DNA from: Gnetum montanum | Lineage: Eukaryota; Streptophyta; Gnetopsida; Gnetales; Gnetaceae | Reading direction: 5' to 3' | NCBI GenBank assembly: GCA_015680685.1 | Contig: MNCI01034664.1 | Span: 710,068 to 774,067 of the forward strand | DNA: 64,000 nucleotides | In this document: piece by piece, positions 1 through 10,243 of the stretch | Numbering within the stretch: the stretch's first letter is position 1 | How the letters are laid out: each line of letters starts with the position of its first letter | Notes under the pieces: model-generated | Seen by the model: only the letters and a program-made list of their open reading frames with translations | Told to the model about the DNA's origin: nothing | The model's database searches: none | Made by a program: the position numbers and the translations under genes

Positions 1-529
1 TACACATTGGACTACCACTGGGATTACCAAGCGCAGATCCTAGAATACGCTACTAGGTTACCAAGTAGCCAATGCTCGTAGTTAAGTCGTACTCACGCGT
101 TGCGACGAGCAGCCGATTCCTTGATTAACCGTACACATCCGTAGATGCTCGTAATCAAGTCATACTCGTGCACACTAGGAAAGCAATAAATAAATAACAA
201 TAACATAAAAACATGTACTGCAAGGTTTATCCAATCAAGTTCGTCTTTATTGCCTTACACAACTTGTGTTCAGGTTACAAAGTTGCTCGAATAAAGAGCT
301 GTTCACTCTAGGACTTCTACTACGGGCACATGGGAAAAATTCTAACTCTGGAGTGATCAATCTGCCAGAGCTTCGCTACTTCTAGCCAGGATTGGGAAAT
401 GAGGGGAGTGCCGCCTCTTATTTATAGATATGGCGACGGACCGCAAAATTGCGTACGCGATATCGCAAGGAAAGACGCGATATCGCAGGGGATGCGATAT
501 CGTGGCACTATGCATGTCGCGTCTCATCA
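1..529 (-). repeat. Athila-like LTR, truncated by the window edge
   Basis: This is the U3-R part of an LTR read on the minus strand. It ends at 529 with ...TCATCA, the same terminus as the other Athila-like LTRs here. A TATA box (complement of tatttata near 418-427) lies about 100 bp inside that end. Three GATATC palindromes stand upstream of it at 459-464, 479-484 and 496-501. The sequence to the left aligns by eye with the LTRs at 23746-24572 and 33327-34225, including the stretch ending with aataaag on the minus strand. CpG sites are well preserved, so this copy is probably younger than A and B. Whether it is a solo LTR or the 5' LTR of an element lying left of the window cannot be seen. 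Confidence 0.8.
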
Positions 530-672
530 CATAGTAAAAGAGAAGATCTGAAATTTGTTTGAAAAACTTCTCCAAGAGGCTATCATAGCAACCTTGCCCA
601 GTCTGTCATCGACACCTTTGAGGTTGTCCAACATCAAGAATGTTTGCTCAAGTGTTGAAACCATGGAGGATG

Positions 673-677
673 GGTTA
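673..677. repeat. Left target-site duplication of the Tat-like element
   Basis: ggtta directly precedes the 5' LTR. The matching 5-mer after the 3' LTR is ggttg, one transition apart. Confidence 0.8.
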
Positions 678-1332
678 TGAAACACTGTGAAAATTGCGAG
701 TCGGCCTTAGGCAAAGATTTGCGATTCAGGCAAGAATACATGACCGAATTCCAGAAGGGAGAACAAGGCAGAGTAAGGCAAAGAGACGCGTAGCATCAAG
801 TCTTCGATTTCCTTTGCAGATTTCCAATATCACTATGTTTTATCTTTGTACGCTATATCACGCGACGTAGCGTAATGACGCTTAGCATGATTCTGTTCAA
901 CATAGTCTAGTATCAGAAGGCAACTTACTTCGGGATCTAGAGAGGCTTAAGCAGCGTAATATGCGACTTATCGTATATTTTGCTAAGTCTTTTGTTCAAG
1001 GCCGAGTTTACGCTCTGTTACGCACGGCAGCGTAATGAGCTTCGAAAAAGTCAAAGAAAGTTCAGAAGAAGCGCAACAGATCAAACTCTTTTTCCTTTTC
1101 TTGCGGATAGATCACCTTACGCTCGTTACGCAACGCAGCGTATCTTAGTGTAATGCATCGGCAAGCTAATCGTTGTTACGCTTCACTACGCTCGGTGGCG
1201 TAAGCGAGCGTAAAACAGCTTGAATCAATTGTTTTCATGCTTTGTTACGCTCTTGCACGCGACGCAACGCGAATGAGCGTAATGTAGCCCAAAGTCAGCT
1301 GAGACATGCCCAACACACATCTGTTATTCACG

Positions 1333-1362
1333 CGCACAATACGCAAATGAGCGTATTGTGCG
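1333..1362. promoter_or_regulatory. Perfect 12-bp inverted repeat in U3
   Basis: The arm CGCACAATACGC (1333-1344), a 6-nt spacer, and the exact complement at 1351-1362 form a perfect 12-bp stem about 100 bp upstream of the TATA box. It is the strongest of several TTACGC/GCGTAA pairs in this U3. The 3' LTR copy keeps it except for one terminal base change. Confidence 0.75.
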
Positions 1363-1463
1363 TGATCATAAAGTTCAAGACAAAGATGGTTAGGTCAACG
1401 GCATTTCAAAAGGTTAGAAACACGTGTCATCATGGCCAGACCTTCTCCACACGTCGTCAAACC

Positions 1464-1471
1464 TATAAATA
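1464..1471 (+). promoter_or_regulatory. TATA box of the Tat-like 5' LTR
   Basis: TATAAATA lies between the palindrome-rich U3 and a leader that includes A-rich tracts. The same box stands at the matching position of the 3' LTR (11031-11038). Confidence 0.75.
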
Positions 1472-2262
1472 CTTCAGTTAGCGACAACATACAAGAGACA
1501 GAGACAAAAAGAACACAGAGACAAAAAAAAAAAAGAGAGCAGCACTTTGGCAATTTTTGACAGCATCACCTTCTAACAGAGGCAGAGCATATCTCACTTG
1601 AGCATTGGCAGCGGGAGCGATTACCCCTTTGGTGAAAATACAACTTCCCCCATTGGTGATCGTCGACAGTTTCGAGCAAAGACTACCTAAGGCAAAAGAA
1701 GCAAATCAAAGATCAAGAGATCATCTGGTGTGGTTTGTGAGTTTCTGTTGGTCAGAAGCAGGTGATCAATAGACGTCAGAACTTGACCTTCCTTGCATCC
1801 CATCTCTGGCCTACGAGGTAGATCGGACTCCATTCTGTATCTCTGCTTAGACAGTTTTCCTTGTTATTTTATGTCTGCTTCACACAAGGCAATCGGAGTC
1901 TCCCCAGTGTAACGTGATATACCAAATATTCATTTTTTTGGGGTCAAAGCCATAGATCTTGAAGTCACGCGTTCCTCTCGCGTCTGATTCTCTTTACCAT
2001 GTTAGCGTTATCATCGTTGTAATTCATCTGCATCATTTTTCTCTCATTTTGCGATCCATCGAATCAAATCGTTCCACGCGACATCCATAATCTCCATCGG
2101 TTTACTGATTAGTAAGTCCCTGTCTGATCGACAAGACCGTTCAGGGCGCCGCGGATTCGTTTTTCCAGCATAGCCCTCGCACGGATCCGTGGTCAAAACT
2201 GTGTACACGGAGTTTTGTTTGGTATTTTCCAGCTGCCGACATTTTCCGTCGTTACAGATTTC

Positions 2263-2281
2263 TGGTGCTAGAAGAAGGGCC
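2263..2281 (+). other. Putative primer-binding site
   Basis: TGGTGCTAGAAGAAGGGCC begins six bases after the LTR end. It starts with TGG, as a complement of a tRNA CCA end must, and partly resembles the complement of plant tRNA-Leu 3' ends. The tRNA assignment is uncertain. Confidence 0.45.
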
Positions 2282-2498
2282 TAGGCTCCGATCCGTATTC
2301 TTCGGGTAGCCCTGTTAGCGATTTATACCCAAAACCGTAAACGTAATACCTCTAGGGAAGTTTACGGCAAATCGTGTGGTGTAGATCGGTCACAGGAACG
2401 ATTCCCTTGGAATCCTACAGGGCAAAAAGCCTATTTGCAATCTTTTTATCAGCCGCTTATTAGACCCCGTCATTTGTCACAGCTAATCCACTCGATCA

Positions 2499-4762
2499 AT
2501 GGATTCCGTATACACAACCACAACCACCATGGTCGCCGCTGACTTGGGTGCCACATTTGTGAACCCTATCGCTGTCACCAGGCCAGCTCCTGGTGCAGCG
2601 GGACCTCAAGGACCATCGCGTCGGTCATTGAGGCTACAGGTCAAAGACCCTGTTTTCATGGTCATGACCCCTGAAGAATACAACTTCATCTACGTTAAGA
2701 TCCAGGCAAAGCTTGCCCTTAGCCAAGCCGAGATCGAAGCAAAAAAAAACTTTGAGATGATCCATCGAGGGGGCCAAGATTTTACCCCAACAGCTTATGA
2801 CATCATTCCTTTGACCGAACATCAACATGAAATTATAACACAGTTGGTCATGGCCAAGGGCCAGGCTTCATGGGCTACGCTGGGGCCCCAGAATGGGGAG
2901 GAGGAAGAGGATGAATTCGTAGCCCAGTCCGAACATTCGTTCCATACTCTGAGCCCCCACACGTACATAAATCCCCTATTTCCCTTCAACGGAGAGGCCG
3001 CTCCTCTTGACCCAGCCATGCCAACAGAGACGCACTTCCCTATCATTCCACAAGCCACTGCGTAGCCATCCGGGCTGCACATGCAAATACCTCACAACAA
3101 CATGGGGGCGGTTTCATCGCCACGTGTGCTCAGCATTCCGTCGGTGGTTCCAGCGACCACCGCGCCCCATTTCATTCCGCAGATCCAACCCCAAATCATA
3201 TCCACAACTCGCCCGATGCAAACCTTATCTTTGCCGCCCCCTCCAACCCAGCAGATCACCTCCGTTGTGCAGCCATAGATACCTATCCAATAGCCTGCCG
3301 CAAGTCAGTGGACCTACCCTGCGGCACAACACAACCAGTCTGCGGTGTACGGTGTGCAACCCTTGGTGGCACCTACAGCGCATATTCCGCAGGTGATCCC
3401 GCAATATACCTATCCTTACCCCGCGTAGCCGGTGGCAGCCAATCTCTCTTCCCAAACTGGTGGATGGTGGTCTTCACAGGCACCCCTGCCTACAGGGATC
3501 CCCGCCCCACCATCTACTGGCCAAACCATCCCATCATTTCCATCGCCTGACCCTGCTTTCCCAGGTCAGCCCCCTGCTGCTCCTGCACAGACACCTCCAG
3601 CGACAGGTCTGGACCAAGCCTTTCTACTTATTCAAACCCTCACCGAGGAGGTTAGGCGTCTTAAGGCCGCTGGCTCGGACACGGTACAGATCATGGACTT
3701 TTACCAAGATGATCCCATTAGTCCAGCGGTCCCCATGTTGACGTTGCCACCTGGGATGTCCTTACCCCATTTTACCAAGTATAATGGGGAGGGGGATCCT
3801 AACGCTCACTTGGTCACCTTTAGATCCGAATCCTTGTTGTTGCAACAGTGGCCTCACACGATTATCCGCGTCTTTGCTATGTCTTTGACAGGGAAAGCTC
3901 TAGATTGGTATCGATCCCTCCCACGCTCTTCCATTTCAACCTTGGAAGAGCTTCTGACACAATTCGTGACTCGCTTTAAATACAATTTAAAGCCGGAAGT
4001 CACGTTAGATCAACTTATGGGAGTAAAATAGGACCCTCTCGAACCAGTCCAGAAGTTCATACAGTGCTGAAATGCTACTTTGAATGAAATCCGCGAGCCA
4101 ATCGCGGACTCACATTTGTTGGCCATCTTCAAAGGAGCAGTCAATGACTTTATCAAGTCAAAGCTGTATTATCTTTCCCCCAACTCTTTACATCAGGCCT
4201 TCGCTCAAATTAGAAGCATCCAAGATGCTGCGGAGGCCAGCAAAGACCCGGCGTATGTCGCATACAAAAACGCACACAACAAGGCTAAGGATAAAGGTAA
4301 GGCAACGACAACGACAGTGGCTGCGCTGGCTGAAGGCGCAAAGAACAAGAACAAGAAGGCACCTACCGCACCTCCTGAGACCACGGCTAGTGCAGGTAGC
4401 ACCAGCCAGGACACAGTTGCCCCTGAAGGCTCCCCCCAGCCAAAACCAAACTTTGAACGTAAAAACATTCAGAACTGTTGAAACAATTGTTAGGGGCCAG
4501 ATACATGCAACCCAAAAGGGTATCCGAAGAAGCTCTAAAGCATCACAGACGTCATTGTGAACTGCAGAAGAACCCTTCTCTAGCCCTACCTAACGAACCA
4601 CCAGTTCCGAGATCTTTCAGGCTGGACTGTTTCTGTGACTACCACCAGCTGTGTGGTCACGACACAGATTACTGCTGGGCGTTGAAAGATGATATTCAAC
4701 GCATGATCAACGATGGTCATTTAAAATTAGACGGCAGTAATCCAACGCGTCCGAAAAACTAA
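2499..4762 (+). pseudogene. gag: Tat-like gag, interrupted by stops
   Basis: Gag forms the particle that packages element RNA. The reading frame runs from ATG 2499 to about 4470, then continues one frame back from about 4478 to 4762. The first 190 codons are unremarkable, then comes a long Pro/Gln-rich linker (about 3066-3600). The retrotransposon gag core lies at about 3700-4260, with the motifs FTKYNGEGDPNAHL and GKALDWYRSL. A zinc-binding stretch C-x2-Y-H-x3-C-G-H-x-T-x2-C lies at about 4630-4680. In-frame stops are TAG at 3063, 3276, 3291, 3426 and 4029, and TGA at 4068. The TAGs sit where Gln codons are plausible. The frame change near 4470 looks like a small indel; I see no canonical slippery site. 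Confidence 0.85.
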
Positions 4763-4765
4763 GCG

Positions 4766-6250
4766 TTGCACGTGTATAAGGATTCGCTGAATGCAAACGA
4801 CGCACCTTACACGATCAGCGTAGTGAGTACAGACGGTGAGGGGAAAGTACTACCCAAACAACCATTTGTTTTGCGTGTACCTACCAACTCACCAAGGGGG
4901 GCAAACCCTTCATTGGCAGCCAATGGTGTCTCGAGGCCACCTTTCATTATACGGGCACCTTCGCAGAATACCACTCAGCCACACAGTAACAGATAAGCCA
5001 TGGCTTTGTCCGCGCCCATGCCTAGGGCACCCTTCATCATTAGGGCGCCAAAACCACCGGCTGCTCCTCTCACGCAGGGGCAGACCTCTAACCAAAATCG
5101 TCAACCATCACCTGACAAGCGAAAGGGAGAGGACACATCTGTTAATGCGACGAAAGATTATTTTACGCTCGGCTTTCCTAAGCCTATGCCCCTGGCCTCT
5201 GTGCCTTCGCCTGTACCTCAGAAACAAAGTAAAGGTGCGGAAATGCAACCACCTCCTCTCGGCAAGGGAAAGAACAACCCCCCGATTGACACCGTTCCAC
5301 CTCAGGAGATTCGTCTCTTGGGCCGAATGGAAGAGGACAAGGGAGATAAACAACCCAGTCGAGAGAAGGACCTCCTCGACGCGTTTATGCAGGTCAAATA
5401 GGCTCTCAAACAGAAAAATATAACACTGAGCCTCTATGACCTGCTTATGACGTTTCGGAAACACCATGAGGCTATGGTCCGCATGCTTACATCCATATCT
5501 GTGGATGAAAGCTTGCCAGCGGAGGAGGAAGCGATACATGCTGTCATGTTTCCTTCCGAAGCTGAGCAATCTAGGCCTACCTCGTTGACCTTTCATGACG
5601 AGTCTATCAAAGACAACCCTGAGAAAGGTTAGGTGACAATTGAACCCATGTTCATTACCATTTGGGTCGGTTAGTACCGAATTCGGAGGGTACATGTGGA
5701 CGACGGCGCAGCTGCAAATGTCATTCCTTATCCCATCGTGGATAGGTTTGGTCTGGTCGACCAGATCAGCCCCACAACGACAGCTTGCGTAAAATCGTTC
5801 AATGGGGCAAGGGTTCAGGTCAAAGGGACGGTCCGTATCGAATTTGTGGCAGGAGATCAGTTCCCAACGGAGGCCACATTCTTAGTCGTCGAGGAGATGC
5901 CGGGCTTCAACTTGATCCTAGGGAGGTCCTGGTTAGCCCAGCTGAGGGCAGTTTCATCACCGATACACCAAGAGATACACCTACCCTACGTTGGAGGGGA
6001 GGTTGTAATACGCGGTGATGAAATCATGCCCAGGACTGTCAACAACACTGAAGAAGAACGAGGTTCGGAGATAGAAACATCGGATGATTAAACCTATCCC
6101 CAAATCCCTCAACAAATCGACACTAATGATGATAGTCTAGCCTGGGCCAACCTGCCATTTCAGGATGGCGGCGTAGAGGAGTCAGATCGTAAATCCCCCT
6201 GCCGTTACGCAACACTCAACGTGAAGGCCATTAAGAGACAACTAAGGATT
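4766..6250 (+). pseudogene. pro: Tat-like linker and aspartic protease
   Basis: One frame, broken by stops at 4994 (TAA), 5399, 5630 and 5672 (TAG) and 6089 (TAA). The first part (4766-5600) is a charged Pro/Lys-rich linker. The retroviral-type protease core lies at about 5672-6000: the catalytic motif reads D-D-G-A (5696-5720), followed by a typical FNLILGRSWL flap-side stretch near 5905-5935. In this lineage the active site is usually D-[S/T/G]-G, so the DDG form may be altered. The frame stays open to about 6250, where reverse transcriptase should begin, and then the homology ends. Confidence 0.8.
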
Positions 6251-6254
6251 GATG

Positions 6255-6984
6255 GTTGAAGAATGGCATTTACGTACATTATCACATTTTTATCAGCTAT
6301 CGCCGTTCGCATTCAGCAGTCTGTTTTTCATTCAATACATGTTTACGCTATAAAAGTTTCCAATTTTTACGCTGGCCATCTCTTTACTCTATTATATTTC
6401 TTTTACATACGCTATTCATGTTGCTTAATCACTTTAGCCTAATTACGCAGAATTGTATATTGTCATCATTTACACTTCCTATATTACACCATGGCCCGCA
6501 ACGGCCTTAAACTAGCCAGGGCCCGCAACGGCCTTAAACTAATTTCCAGTTTACGCAAACTCCTATGATGGCCCGCAATGGCCTAAAACTAGTCCCCAGC
6601 TTACGCATATGGCCCGCAACGGCCTTAAACTAGCTCTTCCATTCTATCGGCATAACTTAGGCAAAATCCTTAACAATTACGCTTACGCCTTGCAAATAAA
6701 AACGCGAAAGACAAAACAAAAATGAATAGCATTTAAAATTGCCAGAAAAAAATCTTGTAGCTAGTCTTCTAGTTATTTGCATAACCATTGTTGATTCCAA
6801 TCAATAAAACCATGCATAAACCACAATTACGCATCTCCCCTAATGCCACTGTCACCAGTATCTCTTAAGTCCGGCTCTAGCCCTAATGGATCGTCCTCTA
6901 GTGGACCTTCTCTTCTGGGAAGTATTACTTCATGAGGAATTTCCTCTTCATGAGGTCCTTGCTCTGGCACCGGCTCCTCAGGGG
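6255..6984 (+). other. Segment occupying the place of reverse transcriptase
   Basis: No RT motif can be read here in any frame. The segment holds four copies of a motif with core CCGCAACGGCCTTAAACT (6493-6515, 6520-6541, 6570-6592, 6611-6633), with TTACGCA sequences between some copies, then an AT-rich stretch. Its right end (6827-6985) is open on the minus strand for 52 codons, very rich in Pro, Glu and Asp, ending in TAA at 6827-6829. That open stretch stops exactly where RNase H homology starts, so it looks cut at the junction. The repeat resembles the motif array in the 3' region of the same element. Confidence 0.6.
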
Positions 6985-7257
6985 ATTACTAGCTGTAAGT
7001 GAACTAAATGTTCGACACTTGGCAGTTAGGGATGATTCGATGCTCGTCATCAATCAGATCACAGGAGTCTACACCTGCAAGGCTGCACATTTGCAGCCCT
7101 ACTGTGATATGGCTAAAGATCTTCTGAAGCGATTCGCGACCATCGATGCCTAACACGTGCCACGCACTGATAACATGCTGGTCGATGCGCTGGCTACACT
7201 GGCTTTGAACGTACCCTCACACTTGTTCGACACCTGTCCTGCTTTAATAACAGATTG
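6985..7257 (+). pseudogene. RNase H, C-terminal part
   Basis: The RNase H domain degrades the RNA of the RNA-DNA hybrid. The readable stretch begins at a sequence-exchange junction near 6984 and contains VRDDSMLVINQ (the conserved G-D-S strand, here D-D-S), then LLKRF and the terminal helix motif NMLVDALATLAL. The spacing fits the second, archaeal-like RNase H known from Tat elements rather than the RH attached to RT. One stop (TAA 7151) replaces a Gln expected before HVPR. The N-terminal half is missing. Confidence 0.75.
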
Positions 7258-8560
7258 TACAGGTTCTATCATTCAGGTGGCGCACATATCTTCTCTTCTC
7301 GAAGAAAGCACACCAGAATGGTACGACAACATTAAAACTTACCTCTTGCAGGGCGAGCTACCGCCTGAATTGACACGCACGCAGAAAGATGCGATCCGCA
7401 AGCGGGCTAGGCAATACATCATCATAGGAGATAGTACTCTTTGTAGACGCTCTTTTGATGGCATGCTGCTTACTTGCGTCGATAAAAGCTAAGCGCAACA
7501 TATAGTTGGCGAAGTTCATGAGGGACTATGCGGAGGACACGTAGCACCACGGGCTATGGCTCTAAAAATCCGTCGCCTAGGATACTACTGGCCACGCATG
7601 GAAAAGGATTGCCTGACAAAGGTTAAAACTTGTGACACGTGTCAGCGTCACGTAAATCTCATGCACGTGTCACCTACAGAGTTGCATACAACTCAGATAA
7701 CATGGCCATTTCAACGATGGGGACTAGACATCATAGGTCCCATCACACTGAAATCTTCCGCCGGTCATAACTTCATAATCACCGCTACTGAGTACTTTAC
7801 GAAGTGGGTAGAGGCTGTTCCTCTACGAAAGATCACATCTCAACAGATTTGCCATTTTATCCTAGACAATATAGTAACCAGATTTGGTCTCCCGATGACT
7901 ATCGTGACCGACAATGGGCCGTAGTTTAGTAGTACGGAAACCAAATCCTTTTGTGATAGCCTTGGCATTAGACAATCTTTTTCCTTGCCCTACTACCTGC
8001 AATCGAATGGTCAAGCTGAAGCAACAAACAAAGTCATCATCAATCTGCTCAGGAAAACGCTCGACAGCAACAAGAGGCGGTGGCATAAACAAATCCTCTA
8101 TGTGCTATGGGCGTATCGTACTACATGTAGGACGGCTACAGATAGTACGCCCTACAGCCTAGTCTATGGGTCTGAAGTAGTGCTGCCTGTCGAGTTGCAA
8201 ATTCCTTCTCTGAGAATGGTCCTCTCCACCATTATAAATGAGGCTCAACACACCGAGTCTCGGATCATAGATTTAGATTCAGTAGAGGAGAAGCGAATAC
8301 AGACACTTGATACAATCAAAAAGTATCAAGACAAGCAGAGGCAAAAGCATCGTCACAATCTTCAGCAGCGTCCAATCAAGAAAGGATATTTAGTTCTCAA
8401 GGCTTTTCGCGAACCAGTAGGTAAATTCTCTGCAAACTGGGAGGGCCCTTTCTTGGTGACTGATGCGTATAGCAACGGAGCATTCAAATTAGCGGATGTC
8501 GACGGCAACAAGTTACAAAACCCTGTCAATCATATATATCTGAAGCGGTACTACATATAG
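7258..8560 (+). pseudogene. int: Tat-like integrase
   Basis: Integrase inserts element DNA into the chromosome. An HHCC zinc domain (H-E-G...G-G-H...C-D-T-C, about 7519-7660) precedes the catalytic core. The DD35E residues are all present: Asp 7727-7729 in GLDIIGP, Asp 7910-7912 in TDNGP and Glu 8018-8020 in NGQAEA, with 35 residues between the last two. A C-terminal chromatin-binding-type fold region follows to the natural stop at 8558-8560. Only two stops interrupt it: TAA 7490 and TAG 7922, the latter at the Gln of NGPQF. It is the best preserved gene of the element. Confidence 0.9.
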
Positions 8561-8584
8561 TTGCATCTCCAGTGTGAATATCAG

Positions 8585-9085
8585 GCATGGCCACCATCGT
8601 CTGCTACGACGCTAAACTGGCACTAATCGTCCGCTACGACGCTTAACTGGCACTCCTGTCACACGTCCGCCACGATGCTAAACTGGTACTGACCGTCCGC
8701 CACGACGCAAAACTGGCAAGTTGTGACCATTCGCTACGACGTAAAACTGGCAATGTTGTACAGGTCCACCAAGACGAAAAATTGGCATCTTTTGCACGCG
8801 TCCGCCACGACGCTAAACTGGCACCGGCTGTCCGTCATGACATAAAACTGACTAAGGTAAGTAATCGTCTGCTGAGACGTAAAACCGGCACAGACTTGTC
8901 CTTGGGTCATGACATAAAATTGATATCCACAGCACGGTCTACTGAGACCTTAAATCAGCCTCGCCACTGTCCGCTACGATGTAGAACTTGCGTTTTTCGG
9001 TCTGCCCGGACTTTAAACTGGGACCATGGTTTGCTGAGACTTAAAATCAGCAATGACAGTCTCCTAGGACTTAAAACTGGGGCTC
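8585..9085 (+). repeat. Short interspersed motif array in the 3' region
   Basis: About fifteen diverged copies of a motif with core CCGCYACGACGCTAAACTGG, spaced 25-50 bp, start 25 bp after the integrase stop. The first seven are clearest and later ones are reduced to TAAAACTGG. Tat elements are known for variable tandem repeats in this position. It shares the CCGC-ACG--TAAACT pattern with the four copies at 6493-6633. Confidence 0.7.
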
Positions 9086-10243
9086 ACAAACTGCTTTTAT
9101 GCGACTCAAGCGAGCGTGATTATCTCTGTGCAGCTTCAACATACGTGGGATGGAATACTGGGACAGTTCCAGTGTCACCACCCCACCGGCATCCTACTGA
9201 TTCCTCGGATGTGCCGAAGGGCATACTACTGACCCCTCGGAGATGCCGTTACTGCGTTTATGCCAGCGGTGGTACCTCTTAGAGGTTAGTTTCGTCGTCC
9301 GGAGCCCCAAAGGCGTGCACATTAACTATGGCTTTGGGGATCTCTGCTCATCATCGCTATCAGGCCCTGGCTTCATAGATTCATCTGGCCGGTTCTTTGC
9401 ATAACCAGTCAGATGTGCTGAGTCTGATGTTCTTTGGCGACGATATGCTGGGCCGATCGTTAAGGGTGAAAACTCGGGCCTCGTGCTACAGTTCCTCCTT
9501 CATGGCCCGATCACTTCATCTTGCCTCTAATAGCACTTGTTTCAACAACCTCGCCTCTAGTTCGCATAGACAATGGCATCCTCTGTTTCCTTCTTTGGTT
9601 GCAGGTTACTTGCTTCGAGGATGTCGTTCAAAGGTGCATTCATCTGCGCGGTGGAGTGCAAACAGCGTTTTGACATGGCTACTCAAGTTAGCTCGGCCAC
9701 TTAGAAGTGCATCCCTGTTCCCCTCATAATCCTTCCCTCATCGCTCACTGTACTTCATCTCTACCATCTGCTTCTTGTATGCAAAAGCTACATACGCAAG
9801 CACCCGTTTTCTGCACTCGCATTGCCATCAAGTCCACAAACTGGCGTAACGCAATTAAATGTCATAGCAGAGATACCGCAAAAGCGACGCGCTGTGCTCC
9901 TTTGCAAGCATTCCTGCTATAGTCTGTAACAGAGAAATCTCAGACTGATGCGCCATGCTCATCTGAAAGCATTCCTATTAATATAAGTATGCATACGTTT
10001 CTGTGTATTCAATGAGCGTATTCCATACTTTCGCCATCCTAACTCATTTGAGTCTTCCCCGAACCTGTTTCCTGCCAAATCATCTTATCTCCCATACCCT
10101 CCATCCTTGTTCTTCTATGTTGATAGGGCAACACTTGAATGGCCATTGATGGACACTGTTGGTACTTTTACCAGTCCGGTGTTTCATATTCTTTGTCGAC
10201 GTCTTTCGGGCAAGCCCTCTAACAGTCAACAAAGAGAGGCCAT
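9086..10243 (+). other. 3' untranslated region and polypurine tract of the Tat-like element
   Basis: No coding frame here resembles a known domain. The last purine run, AAAGAGAGG at 10231-10239, ends four bases before the 3' LTR and is the likely plus-strand primer (polypurine tract). Confidence 0.55.

Larger units (their letters stand above)
678..2256 (+). repeat. 5' LTR of the Tat-like element
   Basis: A 1579-bp LTR with TG...CA ends. U3 (about 678-1460) is dense in TTACGC and its complement GCGTAA, arranged as inverted pairs. The TATA box is at 1464-1471, followed by a purine-rich leader with A-tracts near 1500-1535. It matches 10244-11808 over its whole length apart from small indels. 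Confidence 0.92.

Noticed and set aside
357-575. A 72-codon minus-strand frame at the left edge
   Set aside because: It lies across the U3/R part of an LTR and reads through the TATA box and palindromes.
2499-7924. Stops of the Tat-like element fall at Gln positions as TAG/TAA, as if TAR codes for Gln in this organism
   Set aside because: CAG and CAA are also used freely in the same frames, a TGA and frameshifts are present, the same decay (C-to-T) is seen in non-coding LTR sequence, and the elements are of land-plant type. Methylation decay explains it.
9397-9922. Open frames of 110 and 71 codons in the 3' region of the Tat-like element
   Set aside because: They lie in the variable region between integrase and the 3' LTR and show no domain; composition looks non-coding.
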